A DNA stretch of 64,000 nt from Chinchilla lanigera (GCF_000276665.1 NW_004955475.1:4082801-4146800), one strand, 5' to 3'. Shown: positions 1-12,930, counted from the stretch's first letter. Notes: generated by a model not told the origin, from the letters alone. Made by a program: numbers and translations.

Positions 1-1059
1 TTGGACCATCTCCCTACACCACAGGATTTGCAGCCAGCAAGGGAAGCACCTGGTACTCTGTAACCAGCTTGGCCAGTGTAATCCAGGTGCCTGGCTCATC
101 CCTCTGAAGTTGGGAACCAGGCCACCAGGGAAACAACAGTCACACAGTAGGAACCAGACTAGCATGCACATGATGGACAGGTGGAACCAGTGAGACGGAA
201 ACGTCCAAAATAAAAGCCAACAGGTGATAAGTTATGTGAAGCGACATTGTGCTTAGACAAAGACACATGAATAGAAACAAATGGGAGGGACTGCTCTCTT
301 TCTTTTTATATAATTTCATTTTATTTTACTTTGTTTTAACCTTTTTACTGTCTTTTCCTTTTTTATTTTCCTTTTTCTCCATTTTTTTTATCTTTTACTT
401 GTTCTAATCTCATCCCTCAAACCCAGAGACCAAGTTCAAATAATTCCTCAAATACTCTTTAATTTTTCTTCTCTATCCCCTTCTCTAGTTTCCCAAACAT
501 TTTATGAGCATCCTTTTTCCTTCAGACTTTCTTCTACTTCCCTTTCATTATCTTTATCTTACACATCATCCTCATTAAGTTTACCCACAACAGGGTAAAT
601 CAACTCTACCAAGGTGAAGCACTTTGAATACAAGCTCATAATTTCCAGTTGGTTCTGTTATATAACTACAGACTTTGCTCCTTTGCTGTAAAGTAAAAAA
701 TCTGTCATTAACAGAGTTTGTCAATTTCTAAATTATGCTTAATGCTATCCTTATTGCTAAATTGTACTATTTCAGCTAGGATGTCATATCTGTTGGAAGC
801 AGTTATTCTCCCCTCTTTAACAATACTGGGAAGCTCTGGGGTAGTAACCTCACTACAGCCCTACACCAAAAGACTAAGGACTGAGCCAAACAGATACTAA
901 CATCCTCCTCTTAATTAATTGGAAATATATGATGTTGGGACAGACACAAAACAAGAATCTTCTACATACAGAAGACATCCTTGAAGAATAGTCTTTTCCT
1001 AGAAAGGCCTTGATATTAGTGATATACCTACCTACTACAAAAACTCACAAGGATCATCA

Positions 1060-2110
1060 CAGAAAAGAAAATATCTTTTTGAAATATAAAATGACAAGAT
1101 GAAGAAACCAAATGCAATCTCTGACCTCAAACCAACCCAGAACAAGTCCAACAGACACTGATATAGAATAAATTGGAAGACACACACCTGAAATTTGTGA
1201 AATGATAGCAATTGAAGTAAAGAAAAAACTCCATGTGGATATAGAGGGAATCAGATCAGAAATAATCTCTAAGGTAAAAAATGAAATGATGAACATAATG
1301 AAAAAATTGCTTAGCACATATGAAGAAGACAGATAAAAAACAGAGAAGCATAAAAAAATAATGGAAACTTTGAGGAAACAGTATAGGAAATAATTATAAT
1401 ACAGAAAACAGATTCAAAGAGATATCCAGGAAATTACAAAGTCCATTGAAAGCTGGCAAAACTGCTTAAAACAAACTGAAGATAGGTTTTCAGGCCTTGA
1501 AGACAGGATTGCAGCTAGTGACCATGGAAGGAAAGATCTCTTAAAAATAACAAGGAACCAGAAAATAATAAATTAAACAGCTGCAAGTTGATGCAACAAA
1601 AAACAATATAAGACTGATAGGTGTCAATGAAAAAGCAGGAGTCAACACAAATGACATAAAGACTATTTGCAAAAGTAATAGCAGAAAATTTCTCAAACAT
1701 GGGAACAGAATATGTAACACAGCTGAGTGTGGCATATAGAACTCCAAGCAGCCATGAAAAAAATAAATCTACCAAGGCATATAATAATCAAGATCCCAGA
1801 AATTCAGTAGAAAAACAGAATATTAAAAGCTATTAGAGAAAAAAGCCAGATCATCTCTAAAGGAAAGCCTATCAGAATCACAGCGAACTTCTTAACACAA
1901 AATTTCAAGTCAAGAAGAGTTTCAAAAAAAAGTATTTCAAGTACTGAGAGAAAACAACTTCCAACCCAGATTAATGTAAGCTGCAAAAGTATTTTTCAAA
2001 ATTAACAGAGAAATGAAATATTTCCATGACAAAGAACAACTAAAGAAATTCATGACCACAAAACCAATCTGCCAGAAAGTACTGAAAGATATTCTAGATA
2101 GAGATAAAAA
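1060..2110 (+). pseudogene. L1 ORF1 relic
   Basis: The DNA aligns by eye to the L1 ORF1 tract of older mammalian L1 families: a stretch around GCAGAAAATTTCTCAAACAT (1681), then the equivalents of the RNA-binding C-terminal region to about 2100. Multiple stops in all frames show it is dead. The same segment recurs at 47100-47820 and 63260-63780. Confidence 0.65.
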
Positions 2111-2199
2111 TGACCACAATTCCAAGAACAATATAAAAATGAAACCACCAGGCAGGGCAAGCAATTAAACAGAGGGAGAAAGCAAGGAAGCAACAGTGA

Positions 2200-5100
2200 G
2201 AAAATAACATGACAAGGATAAGCCAATATGTATCAGTTACAGCCATCAATGTAAATAGCGTCAATTTGCCAATCAAAAAAATAGATTGGCAGAATGAATA
2301 AGACATAAAATCCAAAAATATGCTGTATACAAGAAACACATTTAAATCACAAAGAAATTCATAAGATTGAAAGTCAGAAGATGGAAAACAATACTCCATG
2401 CAGTAACAATCCAGAAAAAAGCAGGGGTAGCTATTCCCTTTACAGACAATGTGATTTTCAAACCAAGAATTATCAAAAGAGATGAAGAAGGATACTGCAC
2501 AGCTATTGGGGGAAAATTTAAGAGGAAGATATAACAATCATAAATATATATGAACCCAATATCATAGAACTGAACAATAAGATAAATATTTATAAACATG
2601 AAAAATCAAGTAATGAACAACATGATTGTCATGTGGGACCTTAATAACCCATTGTCACAAAGAGATAGATCAACTAGACAAAACATCATCAAAGAACTAA
2701 CCGAACTGAACCAAACCTGTGAACAAATGGATTTAGTAGATATTTACAGAGTGTTTCACTAAACAACATCAGAATACACATTCTTCTCAGATGCACATAT
2801 GACATTCTCTAAAATAGATCATACGCTATCCCATAGAACATGCTTAATTAAATGCAAAGGAATTGAAATCATCCCAAGTTCATTATCTGACCACAGTATA
2901 ATGAAATTGGAAATTAATGGTAAAAGAAATTGCAAAAACTGCATAAAAACCTGGAAATTAAATAGCACCACCCTGAAAAACAAATGGCGAACAGATGAAA
3001 TTAAAGGAGAAATTAAACAATATCTACAAATGAGAATGCAAATAAAACTTACTGGTACCTGTGAGATACAATGAAAACAGCACTAAGAGTGAAATTTTAG
3101 ACAGTAAATATTCACATCAAGAAAACATAATAAACACAAATAACCTAGTGCTGCATCTTAAGCTTCAAAAAAAAAAAAGAACAAGTCAATATCAAAGCTA
3201 TCAGAAGGGAAGCAATTATAAAGATCAGAGCAGAAAATAATTAAATTGAGATTAAGAAAATAATACAAATAATTAATGAATTGAAAAGTTGTTTCTTTGG
3301 AAGAACAAATGAAATTGATGAACCCTAGCAAACCTTATAAAAAAAGAAAAGACTCAATTTCATGCAATGAGGAATGAAAATGGTGAAATCACTACAGATC
3401 TTGTGGAAATTCAGGAGATCATCAATATCTAGTTTGAAAACCTTTACTCTCATAGGATGGAAAACATGGAAGAAATGGACTGATTTCTAAAAAAGTATGA
3501 ATCATCAAAGCTGAATCAAGAACATATAAAAATTCTGAGTAACCCAGTAACAGTTAATAAAATCAAAATCATAATTAAAAACTTAATAACAAAGAAAAGT
3601 CCAGGTCCTGATGGATTCATGGCTGATTTCTCCAAGATATTTACAGAAAAATTAACACCAATACTCCTTAAATTTTTTAGTGAAATTGAAAGGGAAGCAA
3701 TTCTCCCTACATCATTCCTGGAGGCAAGTATTTGTGTAACAAATGCAGAGAAAGATCCAACCAAAAAAGAGAACTACAGGCCAATCTCCTTAAAGAACAT
3801 AGATGCAAAATTCCTCAGTAAAATACTAGAAAACATAATGCGACAAATTATCAAGAAGATTATACACCATGACCAAGTGGGATTTATCCCAGGAATGGCA
3901 GGGGTGGTTCAACTAATACAAATCAATAAACGTAGTATACCATGTCAACAGAACCAAAGACAAAAATGATATGATTATTTCAATAGACGTAGGAAAATTT
4001 TTTTTATAAAATTCAACACTCAATAATGATAAAAACCCTAGAGAAAATTGGAATAGATGGTCTTTACCTCAATGTGATGAAAGCCATCTATGACAAACCA
4101 ACAGTCAACAACATACTAAATGGATGAAAACTAAAAGCTTTCAATATAAAATCAGGAAATAGACAAGAATGTCCACTATCACCATTCCTATTCAATACGG
4201 TTCTAGAAACATTAGCCAGAGCATTTAGAAGAGAGAAAGAAATAAATGGAATAAGGATAGGAAGGGAAGAAGTTAAATTATCATTATTTGCAGATGACAT
4301 GATACTCTACATAGAAGACCCCCAAAACTACCAAAAGACTTCTAGAATTAAAGAGCAAGTTCAGTAGCATAGTTGGATACAAATCAACACTCAAATATGA
4401 ATAGCGTTCCTGTACACAAACAACAAACTCACTGAGACAAAAATTAGGGAAACCACACCCTTCACTATAGCATCCAAAAAATTAAATACTGAAGATTCAA
4501 TCGAACGAAGGAAGTAAAAATCTATACTTTGAAAGTTACAGTACTCTGAAAAACGAGATCAAAGAGGGTATTAGAAAATGGAAATGTATCCCATGCTCAT
4601 CTTTAGGAGGAATCAACATAGTGAAAATGGCCCTATTCCCAACCTTCTTATACAGATTTAGTGCAATCCCTAGGAGACTACCATTAGCATACCTCACAGA
4701 TCTAGAGAAAGCATTCTTAAAATTCATTTGGAAATAGGAGAGACTTAGAATAGCAAAGAGAATTCAGGGTAGCAAAGGCAAGGCAGGAAGCATCACAATC
4801 CCGGACTTGAAATTAAACTACAAAGCTACTATGATAAAATCAGCATGATACTGGATTAAAAACAGACCTGAGGATCAGTAGAACAGATTAGACGATGTAA
4901 ATTCAACTCCAAACACACTCAGCCACCTTTTCTTTGACAAAGGGCCAAACATGTTCACTGGAAAAAAAATAGCCTCTTTTATAAATCGTGCTGGAAAAAC
5001 TGGTTTTACACAGGTCAAAGACTAAAACTAGATCCATGCCTACTACCACTCACTAAACTAAAGTCAAAATTAATCAAAGATCTAAATATTAAAACAGAAG

Positions 5101-6360
5101 TTGTAGGGGGCAATGAATCTTAGCATATTATTTTAGATAAAATAGTTTTGGTAAAAGCCTACATGGTGCCTTGGGAAGCCTCCCAGGACAGCATAAGAGC
5201 TAATTCTCCAGATCAACACTGCCCAGGAATGTCTCCTCAAGATAAGGGGGCACCTAGGCCTAGTTAACCCTCCATGACCCTGCCTGGGCAGTTCCATCTC
5301 CTGGCCCTAGGTAAACATCGTAACCATAAAGAAAATATATGGTTATCTAAAGGGGGACATATAAAACAGAGTACAAAAAGTATATGTCATTGTGGTTGGG
5401 CTCATGACCAAAGCCTGACCCAGTTACATGGCACAAGGAAAACAACACGTGGCCAGGGCTATAACATTCCTTTCTGTTACCATGGAAACCAAAAATGTAT
5501 ATAACCTGGGAACAAAGACAGGTCCACGCCCACTTCCTGGATTTGCAAGTCGGGATGAGAAGTGACCAGTCTAAATTAAAAACTTTGTCTGTTCTCTTTG
5601 GTCTCTTGCGGAATACAGCCCTAATTTTTTGCCGTAACAAAGTACTAAATCTACTGGAAGAGAAAATAGATAGAAATCTTGAAGACATAGGTTAGGCAGA
5701 AAATTTATGAAAAAAGCCCAGACTGCACTGAAAATACTACAAAGAATCAACAATTGGGGTCTCATCTTATTAAAAAGCTTTTGTCCATCAAAAGAAATCA
5801 CCAACACAGTGAAAAGACATCCCACAGTGGGAAAAAAGTTAGCTAATTTTCTCTCAGAAAAAGGACTTCCATCTAGAACATACAAATAATTGCAAAAGAA
5901 ATCAGATCCCCCAAATTCAAAGACACAGTCCAAAACTGGGCTGCTGTGATGAATACACACTTCTAAGATGAAGGAATATAAATGGCAAATAAATACATGA
6001 AAAAAAGAGTTCAACATCTTTGGTTATCGAAGAAATGCAAATCAAAAAAACACTGATATTCCATCTCACCCCAGCAAGAACAGCTATAATTAAGAAATCA
6101 ACCAATAACAAATGCTGACAAGGCTTTGAGCTAAAAGGGAACCCTTCTCCACTGTTGGTGGGAATGCAGACTGCTACAACTAGTGTGGAAATCAGTGTGG
6201 AGATTCCTCAAAAAACTAGGATTAGAGGTCCCATTTGACCCAGCTATTCCCTTTCTGGGTATTTTCCCAGAAGAATTAAAAACATCATTACTCAATGATA
6301 TATGTGCACCCATGTTTATAGCAGCTAATTTGTAATAGCTAAATCTGGGAAACAACCCAA
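2200..6360 (+). pseudogene. L1 ORF2 relic (endonuclease, reverse transcriptase, Cys motif)
   Basis: Decayed ORF2 in broken frames. The endonuclease end retains TFSKIDHTLSHRT near 2799 and the catalytic SDH at 2886-2894. The RT has SPGPDGF near 3600, a PISLKNIDAK block near 3780, HHDQVGFIPG near 3870 and the active-site FADD at 4287-4298. A C-terminal CWWEC motif is at 6153-6167. Stops, frameshifts and the LTR at 5102-5639 separate these blocks, so no functional protein can be made. Confidence 0.88.
5102..5639 (+). mobile_element. Solo LTR of an endogenous retrovirus inserted in L1
   Basis: The unit begins TGTAGGGGGC and ends GCCGTAACA, with TG...CA ends. AAGT precedes it (5098-5101) and follows it (5640-5643), a 4-bp target duplication typical of gammaretrovirus-like (class I) integration. 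Removing the 538 bp restores continuous L1 ORF2 sequence. A TATA-like ACATATAAAACAG lies near 5358. No internal retroviral sequence adjoins, so it is a recombined solo LTR. Short open frames within it are chance. Confidence 0.82.
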
Positions 6361-6429
6361 ATGCCCATCAGTTAAGGCATGGACAAAAATGAAAGAGTAA
6401 ATTTGATGCAAATTACACAGTAGATACTG

Positions 6430-6745
6430 TGAAAGAGAAAGAAATTTTTCAAATAAAAATAAAAACAACTGGGATGGGGGAAGAAATATATATATATATG
6501 TATATATATAAATATATGCACAAGATAGCTAAGATAATTATACTTCTAATTTCTATTAGTACATTGAAAGGAAAAGTTTGTGCTTATATTGGTAGATCAG
6601 TTTTGCATGTCTATATCTTGTAATCTGAGCAATTACTTTGATGATAACTGCATGCAATATAATACCCATTGTAAATTTTTATCATATTGTTTTGAAATTC
6701 TGTATCATTGTTTTTATTGGTTTTTTTGTTTTAAAAAACAAAGAT
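6430..6745 (+). mobile_element. L1 3' UTR, type A
   Basis: Contains GATAGCTAAGATAATT, a CTATTGGT-like motif, an AAAGGAAAAGTT block and TTTTGCATG, followed by a T-rich end and a short A-run. The same ordered blocks appear in 23380-23760 and twice in 37255-37685, defining one 3' UTR lineage. An AT run at 6486-6512 interrupts it. Confidence 0.7.
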
Positions 6746-7226
6746 ACTGGTAGCAAAATAGTCATGTGGACAAATGGAACAGAATAGAACAGAAATAAAC
6801 CTTAGAAAAGTCTACTAATTTTTGATAATTGAACCAAGACATAATATGGAAAAGATAGTCTCTTGAATAAATGCTGCAAAACTAGATGTCCACATGCAAA
6901 AGAATGAAATTACACTCTTGATATTAAACCAAAACTCAGTTCAAAATGGACAAGAGAACTAAATGTAAGGTCAGAATCTATAAAACTCTTAGAGGAAATA
7001 TAGGGAACAAGCTCCTTAACATTATTAATTCAACTTTTTGATACAAAAAGTACAAAAAACAAAAGTAAAAAACTGAACAAAAAGAAAAGGTAGTCTATGG
7101 ATTGGGGAGAAACATATTTAAACAATATGTCAGATAAGGGGTTAATGTCCAAAATATACAAGGAACACACATCATTCAATAGCAAAAAAAAAAAGCAAAT
7201 ACCCTAAATCAAAATTGGTAATGTGT

Positions 7227-7565
7227 AGTTGTCCACTTTCCTACTGCTGGGACAAAATACTCAACATATAAAACTTGAAGGAGGAGGAGTTTATTTGGCT
7301 CATGGTTTCAGAGACTTTAACCCACAATTAGCTGTCTCCAAACCACAAACATCATGGCTGTTTAGTTTACTGTGGCTAGAAAGCAGTTCAGTGTATGGTG
7401 GCTAGAAAGCAGAACAGGAAAGCAACGTAAGAAAGGAAGAGGCAAGGGGCCTGATATAGACCTCAGGGTCATGCCTCTATAACCTATTCAAATACTTGCA
7501 GAAGTACGCTTTACTAGTCCCCTGGACAGCTCCCAAGACAATCAAATTGACCATCCACAGTAACC
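7227..7565 (-). mobile_element. MaLR-like LTR
   Basis: Read on the minus strand it has the layout of ERVL-MaLR LTRs; on the plus strand it begins TTTCCTACTGCTGGGACAAA and continues into a GGAGGAGTTTATTTGGCTC block. It shares this block with repeats at 11123-11567 and 50641-51050. It interrupts L1 sequence, which resumes near 7570. Ends are approximate. Confidence 0.6.
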
Positions 7566-7766
7566 ATCATACAAATATCTGAATAAATATTTCTGAGAAT
7601 GAGGTATAAAAATAGTGAGAGGGTATGTTAAAAGGTACTCAATATCACCAATCATCAGGAAAATGCTAATCAAAACCACAATGAAATATCATGTCATGTC
7701 CATTAGAATGGCTATTGTTAAAAAAGAGAAGAGATAAAATGTGTTATCAAGAGTGCAGAAAACAAG

Positions 7767-7863
7767 GGGGCTGGGGATTTAGCTCAGCGGCACAGCACCT
7801 GCCTGGCAAGCACGAGGTGGTGAGCTCGATTCCCGGTACTGGAAAAAAATCAAAAACAAAAAA
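7767..7863 (+). mobile_element. ID SINE with target-site duplication
   Basis: Starts GGGGCTGGGGATTTAGCTCA with the tRNA-like A and B boxes (TAGCTCAGCGG, GAGCTCGATTCC) and an A-rich tail. Flanked by 16-bp duplications at 7751-7766 and 7864-7879 with two mismatches. Confidence 0.93.
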
Positions 7864-8129
7864 GAGTGTAGAGAACAAGTGACTCCTGTATGATATTGGT
7901 AGGAACATAGACCTATACAGCAGCCACTGTAGAATCACATACGTTTAGGAGGTACTTGGGAAAATTAAAAATAGAACTGCCAAATGACACAGCAATCTTT
8001 CTTTTTGGTATATACTTACTTCACCATATTCAAAGTTATCTATATTCTAATGTTCAGTGTAACATTACTCACAGTAGCCAAGGTATAGAAAAATTTAAAT
8101 TGTCTGTTGATAGATGAAAGGATAAAAAA

Positions 8130-8132
<3 letters not shown>

Positions 8133-8167
<35 letters not shown>
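8133..8167. repeat. (AT)n microsatellite
   Basis: About 35 bases of alternating A and T within old L1 sequence. Confidence 0.95.
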
Positions 8168-8173
<6 letters not shown>

Positions 8174-9527
8174 GATCAACAAATACCCATACACACACGT
8201 ATATATATACAAACATACATCAATACAAACACAGTTGAATACAGCAACAATATGAATGAATTTAGAGAATATTAAACTAAATTCAACAATCCAGTCACAG
8301 AAAGAAAATGTTTCATGATCTCGTCTAGACATGGAATTTACAGAAAAAAATGTAAGTGTAGAGATAGAGTAGAATGATGATTACCAGGGGTGAGAGGATG
8401 AAGGGAAAGGAGAAAATGTAGGTCAAAAGTTAGCTATGTAGGATGAATAGCGATATAATGTATATCATAAAAACTACAGTTATTAATATTGTATTGTATA
8501 CTGGAGTCCTTTTTTATATTGTGATAGTGTATACTACAGCACATTTTAGATAATCTTACCACACAAAAAGCTAAATATGTGAGATGATGGATACGTTAGT
8601 TTACTTGACTATATTAAATTGTATTTTTGAAAACATAGTGTAAGTTTTTCTGTAAAATTTTTTAAGTACATTTTTTTTTAAGTACATTTTTTTAAAATAA
8701 AGTAATACCAAAGGAACACTAGAAAACAATCCTGGGAGAAATTATAGACAATGTATATAAAGAGGTAGATGTTTATCTACAGATTTGATGCAATCTCAGT
8801 CAAAGCGCTAGCAGAGTTTTTGCTTGTTTTTGGTAGAACTTAGCAAGCTGACGTTTAAATTTATATAGCAATATAAATCACCAAAAACTCATAACTGTTT
8901 TCAAAAAGAGTAATATTGGAAGACATAGACTGATTTCAAGACTTGCTATGGAACTACATTAAGCAAGACGATGTGGTGTTAGTACAACAATAGTTATATA
9001 GATCACTAGAAGAATAGTGTCTGTAAAAATAGATCCATACAAGTCAATTGATTACTGGCAAAGGAATCCAGGTAATTCAGTGTAGGGGGCGGCAGCTTTC
9101 TTTCCAACAAATAATGCTGGAAAACTGGACATCCATATGGAAACAAATCAGTTTTGACTCTTATTTTGTACCATATAAAAAACTAATGCAAAGGGGCTCA
9201 AAGGCCTAAATACATAAAATAAAATTATAAACTTATATAAGAAAACACAGGAAGATATCACTGTGACCTTGTGTAAGATAAAGATTTCTAAATAATTCAA
9301 AATCATGAACCATTAAAAAGTGACTAAATTGGATTTCAGCAAAATCTAATTATGCTTTTCAATGACAATGTTAAGAAAATTCAACGCTCATCTGTAGATT
9401 GGGATAAAATCTCTACATCTCAGACAAAAGACTTGTGAAAAGAATATACAAAGAACTCTTACAGCTAAGCAATAAGAAAAAAAGCAACTCATTTAAAAAT
9501 AGCAAAATACATTAACAGATATTTTAC

Positions 9528-9729
9528 TAAAGATTTTATACTGATAGTAAATAAACACATGGAAAATTGTTTATCATCATTACTTACAAGGGACTGCAAA
9601 TTAAAAACAGTATACCGGCAAGGAAAACTAAAATAAAAATACTGATATTATTGAGTTTTCATAACTATATGGGCTAATTTAAACCCCTATAATATTAGTA
9701 CTGAGAATGCAAAATGTTATATCAACGTT
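9528..9729 (+). repeat. Local direct duplication A, copy 1
   Basis: 202 bp from the 3' part of an L1 ORF2 relic. A second copy of identical length lies at 10685-10886 with about 14 mismatches and no gaps by eye (about 93% identity). Confidence 0.9.
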
Positions 9730-9735
9730 GGAAAA

Positions 9736-10200
9736 GTCTTTCATTATCATATTAACAGATTAAAACTGAATTCATATCATCATTTCAATAGATCAGAAGT
9801 TTGTTTTGTCTTCCAGGGAAAACTTGACAATCACTAGAGACATATTTATTGCCACAGTCTGGGGAAAGTGTGTGTGTGCTACTGACATCTAAGGGATAGA
9901 GATCAGAAACAGTGTTATATACCTTACAATGCATAGGACAGGCCCCCATTGAGAGCCACTTTCTAAATTCTAATTTTCCCAATCAATAGTGTATGATATT
10001 TGCACGTGGCTATAAGGTATGTATATCTAGTCTACTGTTTCTTGCTACATAATACCACACAATAAATGTCCCCATGTGGCTCTTATCCACTTCCCTGGTG
10101 ATAAATTCCTAAGTTGCTTCTGACTGTACTGTACTACACATAAGACTGTCATACAGTCAACAGCCTCGTACATGCTTACTCTGGAACTCTAAGAATTTAT
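9736..10200. other. Intron without recognisable feature
   Basis: AT-rich sequence between the duplicated L1 segment and an ID insertion. It may contain more L1-derived sequence too diverged to recognise. Confidence 0.4.
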
Positions 10201-10220
10201 GTGGGAAATAATTTTAGGAA

Positions 10221-10339
10221 CAATTTGTTTGTTTTTTTTGTTGTTGTTTTTTTGGTTTTTCTCCGGTACCGGGAACCGAACTCACGACCTTGCGCTTGCC
10301 AGGCAGGCGCTTTTGCCGCTGAGCTAAATCCCCAGCCCA
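10221..10339 (-). mobile_element. Young ID SINE with perfect target-site duplication
   Basis: Minus-strand ID: T-rich tail, then TCTCCGGTACCGGGAACCGA through GCTAAATCCCCAGCCC. An exact 18-bp duplication (GGGAAATAATTTTAGGAA) lies at 10203-10220 and 10340-10357. Little decay indicates recent insertion. It is in the same sense as ARHGEF9. Confidence 0.95.
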
Positions 10340-10357
10340 GGGAAATAATTTTAGGAA

Positions 10358-10684
10358 TAGAACCACGTCGTCATACACATGCTTAATTTTTATGAATAAT
10401 GCTCAGGTAGTTTCTAGAATGGCTAAATCAGTTAACATACAGTATGATGCCCAAAAGAGTTAGATCAGATCTCAGAATGTAAGCCTTTGAAAGGTCTGCT
10501 TGAAAGATTTACCCTTGACTGGCATATTGGAACTTGGATCTCAAGAGGGTTCCTCATTCCCCAATAAGACTAGTTTTGCTCTGCCTAGTTCGTCTGTACA
10601 AAAATGTGGTCTATCTGAACACCCACTTTTCTTCTGAAAGTCTGAAACTGTGGTATAAAGATTTTATACTGATTTTATACAGTA
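10358..10684. other. Intron, unassigned
   Basis: Roughly 320 bp with no coding or repeat signal recognised, ending in a short tandem of TATAAAGATTTTATACTG. Confidence 0.4.
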
Positions 10685-10886
10685 TAAAGATTTTATACTG
10701 ATAGTAAATAAACACATGGGAAATTGTTTATCATCATCACTTATAAGGGATTGCAAATTAAAAACAATATACTGGCAAGGAAAACTAAAATAAAAATACT
10801 AATATTATTGAGTTTTTATAAATATATGGACCAATTTATACCCCTATTATATTAGTACTGCGAATGCAAAATGTTATATCAACGTT
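10685..10886 (+). repeat. Local direct duplication A, copy 2
   Basis: Second 202-bp copy of 9528-9729, 1,157 bp away. It is preceded by a small tandem of the AAAGATTTTATACTG motif at 10655-10685, a likely trace of the rearrangement. Confidence 0.9.
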
Positions 10887-11122
10887 CCATCTCATAAAAA
10901 TGCCTATGAGACTATTACCACCTTTAACATCTTGAACGCAGAGCCTATAATGAGTTTCTCTGGCACAAAACATTTTACATATTGTCACAACTCATTACTA
11001 TGGAAATTAAGGACATTTTGTATGACTCCACTGGAGGACTCTTGGAACCCTATGCCTTGTTTTCTCTGGACTTTGCCACGTGTATTTAATCCTTTTGTTA
11101 ATTTTTCTTTTAATCTTATTTT

Positions 11123-11567
11123 AGTTACTTTTCTTGCTGCTGAGACAAAATAGCCAACACTCACAAGTTAAAGGAGGAAATGTTTATTTCAGCTCACAGT
11201 GTTGACGGTTCGGCCCATAATCTACTAGCTCCAAGGCAAGGTGGCATAGGAGAGGGGCATCCCAGAGGAAAAATAGTTCACAGCAGGGCAATCAGGAAGC
11301 AGCAAGCAGTGAAGCAGCAGCAGCAGCAGAAGCAGAAGCAGCAGCTACACGACAGAAGCAGCAGCCTGTGTTCTATCTTTCTCTTTATATTCCATCCAGG
11401 CTATTAGTACCACGCATACTCAGGGTGGGGCTTCTATTATCCATACTTTTAATCCCAGTAATACATCCTTAGTCCACATTCACACACCCTTAATGCAGCT
11501 ACCTTTAAAACTCCCCACCTATGACCTCATGAGGCTTTGGGCGGAGATCTAGTTACAAGCCATAATA
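11123..11567 (-). mobile_element. MaLR-like LTR with CAG-rich expansion
   Basis: Same type as the repeats at 7227 and 50641: on the plus strand a TTGCTGCTGAGACAAAATAG start, an AGGAGGAAATGTTTATTTC block, and a far end with CTCATGAGGCTTTGGGCGG. An internal CAG/AAG-rich run occupies about 11290-11360. The LTR reads on the minus strand. Ends are approximate. Confidence 0.6.
11290..11360. repeat. CAG-rich triplet run in an LTR
   Basis: Imperfect CAG/AAG triplets with a pure core of about five CAG units. It lies in a repeat, in an intron, so the glutamine- and serine-rich reading is not a protein. Confidence 0.85.
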
Positions 11568-12383
11568 AGTCTTTTCACTATAACATATTATAGTTAGGAA
11601 ACTGAAAGTTCTGTCAGCTTACTGAATATAAGAGTGATCTCAGGGACTGCTTTGACACACAATCTTATAAGCAAAGCAAGAAAATTTCCAAAAAGACTTA
11701 TTTTAAATGCACACTTTGAGTATCACTTCAATATTTATCATGTGCTTATGTTACATCTTTGAAAATACTTTATAAAAATGGGGAGGAAGGTTGTAAAAAA
11801 AAAAAACTAGGTGACCTGTGAATGAGACTGAAATTATGTTACAGAACCTCAGAGGATATTCATTCAAAATTCTTCATATTCTACATGAGAAAATTAAAGC
11901 CAAAGAAGGTAACAGTTCAAAGATATCCAGATAGTCATCACAGACACAGGTCTCAAATCCCCACTGTTCTGTTTCCTAGTGCTCCTTCTGCTAAGTCTCC
12001 AGCCCTTTTCTTATATTAGCCACTTCACTTACCCTAGGGCTGTTTTCTCAATGCCTTTCAGGAGCATATTTTCTTGTTAACTATGGTTCCTCTTATTTCT
12101 CTAATTTCCCTAGGCAGTGTATATGTTGTGTTCCTCCCAGAACACTGGGTCTCATGAAAATGGAACCCAACAGAAAAAGAAGAGAAGCTAAAGAAAAATC
12201 CTACTGGTAAGTAATAGAAGGATAGGGAAGGGGGAGTGAAGTGGTAAAGAGAGAGAATCCTAAGCCTAACCATAGCACCTTCTTAAGTCCTCATAACTTA
12301 CTAAAGACTAAGTGTGAAAATCAGGGCCAGAGAGAAACTCATTACGCACTGCAGGACAAAGCATCTTAATATAACCAGACATA
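11568..12383. other. Intron downstream of exon 12560-12739, no feature seen
   Basis: Unique-looking sequence with no recognised repeat, gene or RNA. Confidence 0.4.
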
Positions 12384-12478
12384 GGGGCTGGGGATTTAGC
12401 TCAGCGGCAAAAGCGCCTGCCTGGCAAGCGCAAGGTCATGAGTTCGGTTCCCAGTACCGGAGAAAAACCAAAAAAAAA
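12384..12478 (+). mobile_element. Young ID SINE near the DH exon donor
   Basis: Intact-looking ID (GGGGCTGGGGATTTAGCTCA through CAGTACCGGAGAAAAACC plus A-tail). A duplication AATATAACCAGACAT flanks it (12368-12382 and 12478-12492). Antisense to ARHGEF9 and only about 80 bp from the exon's 5' splice site. Confidence 0.95.
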
Positions 12479-12529
12479 ATATAACCAGACATGTCACATG
12501 CTCCTTTTGTTTCTTCCTAATAACTCTCA

Positions 12530-12802
<273 letters not shown>

Positions 12803-12839
12803 CTAACCATTTGGGAGGCTCATTTCAATTCCACAAAGT

Positions 12840-12930
12840 AGGCAGGAAATAATCATTTCCACTTGTCATGTGAGGAAACTGAGGTTTAGTGAAGAAAGTC
12901 ACTGTACCAGCAAATGTTTTGGAAGGCTGG
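12840..12930 (+). mobile_element. MIR fragment
   Basis: Contains the ancient MIR block TGTGAGGAAACTGAGG and nearby ordered matches. Confidence 0.5.

Larger units (their letters stand above)
1..6745 (+). mobile_element. L1 LINE, near full length but inactive, 5' end at or beyond window edge
   Basis: A plus-strand LINE-1, antisense to ARHGEF9. It reads in order: a 5' region with a T/C-rich block at about 290-560, ORF1-like sequence from about 1060 to 2110, ORF2 endonuclease and RT relics (2200-6360) and a 3' UTR (6430-6745). Stops and frameshifts occur throughout, and a solo LTR interrupts ORF2 at 5102-5639. The 3' UTR shares recognisable blocks with copies at 23300-23760 and 37220-37685. It sits in an older L1 whose sequence resumes at 6741. 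Confidence 0.85.
6741..9735 (+). mobile_element. Older L1 fragments, ORF2 3' half and 3' UTR
   Basis: At least two plus-strand pieces: 6741 to about 8640, and about 8705-9735. Both follow L1 ORF2 3' order, including the GGAACAGAATAG block, the ATCATCAGGAAAATG block near 7655 and TTAATGTCCAAAATATACAA near 7142. They carry a MaLR-like LTR (7227-7565) and an ID SINE (7767-7863), so they predate both. Confidence 0.7.

Noticed and set aside
5274..5695. Overlapping open frames on both strands around 5.3-5.7 kb
   Set aside because: They lie in or straddle a solo LTR, so chance frames.
11180..11407. Gln-rich frame suggesting a polyglutamine protein
   Set aside because: The CAG run is within a MaLR-like LTR in an intron.
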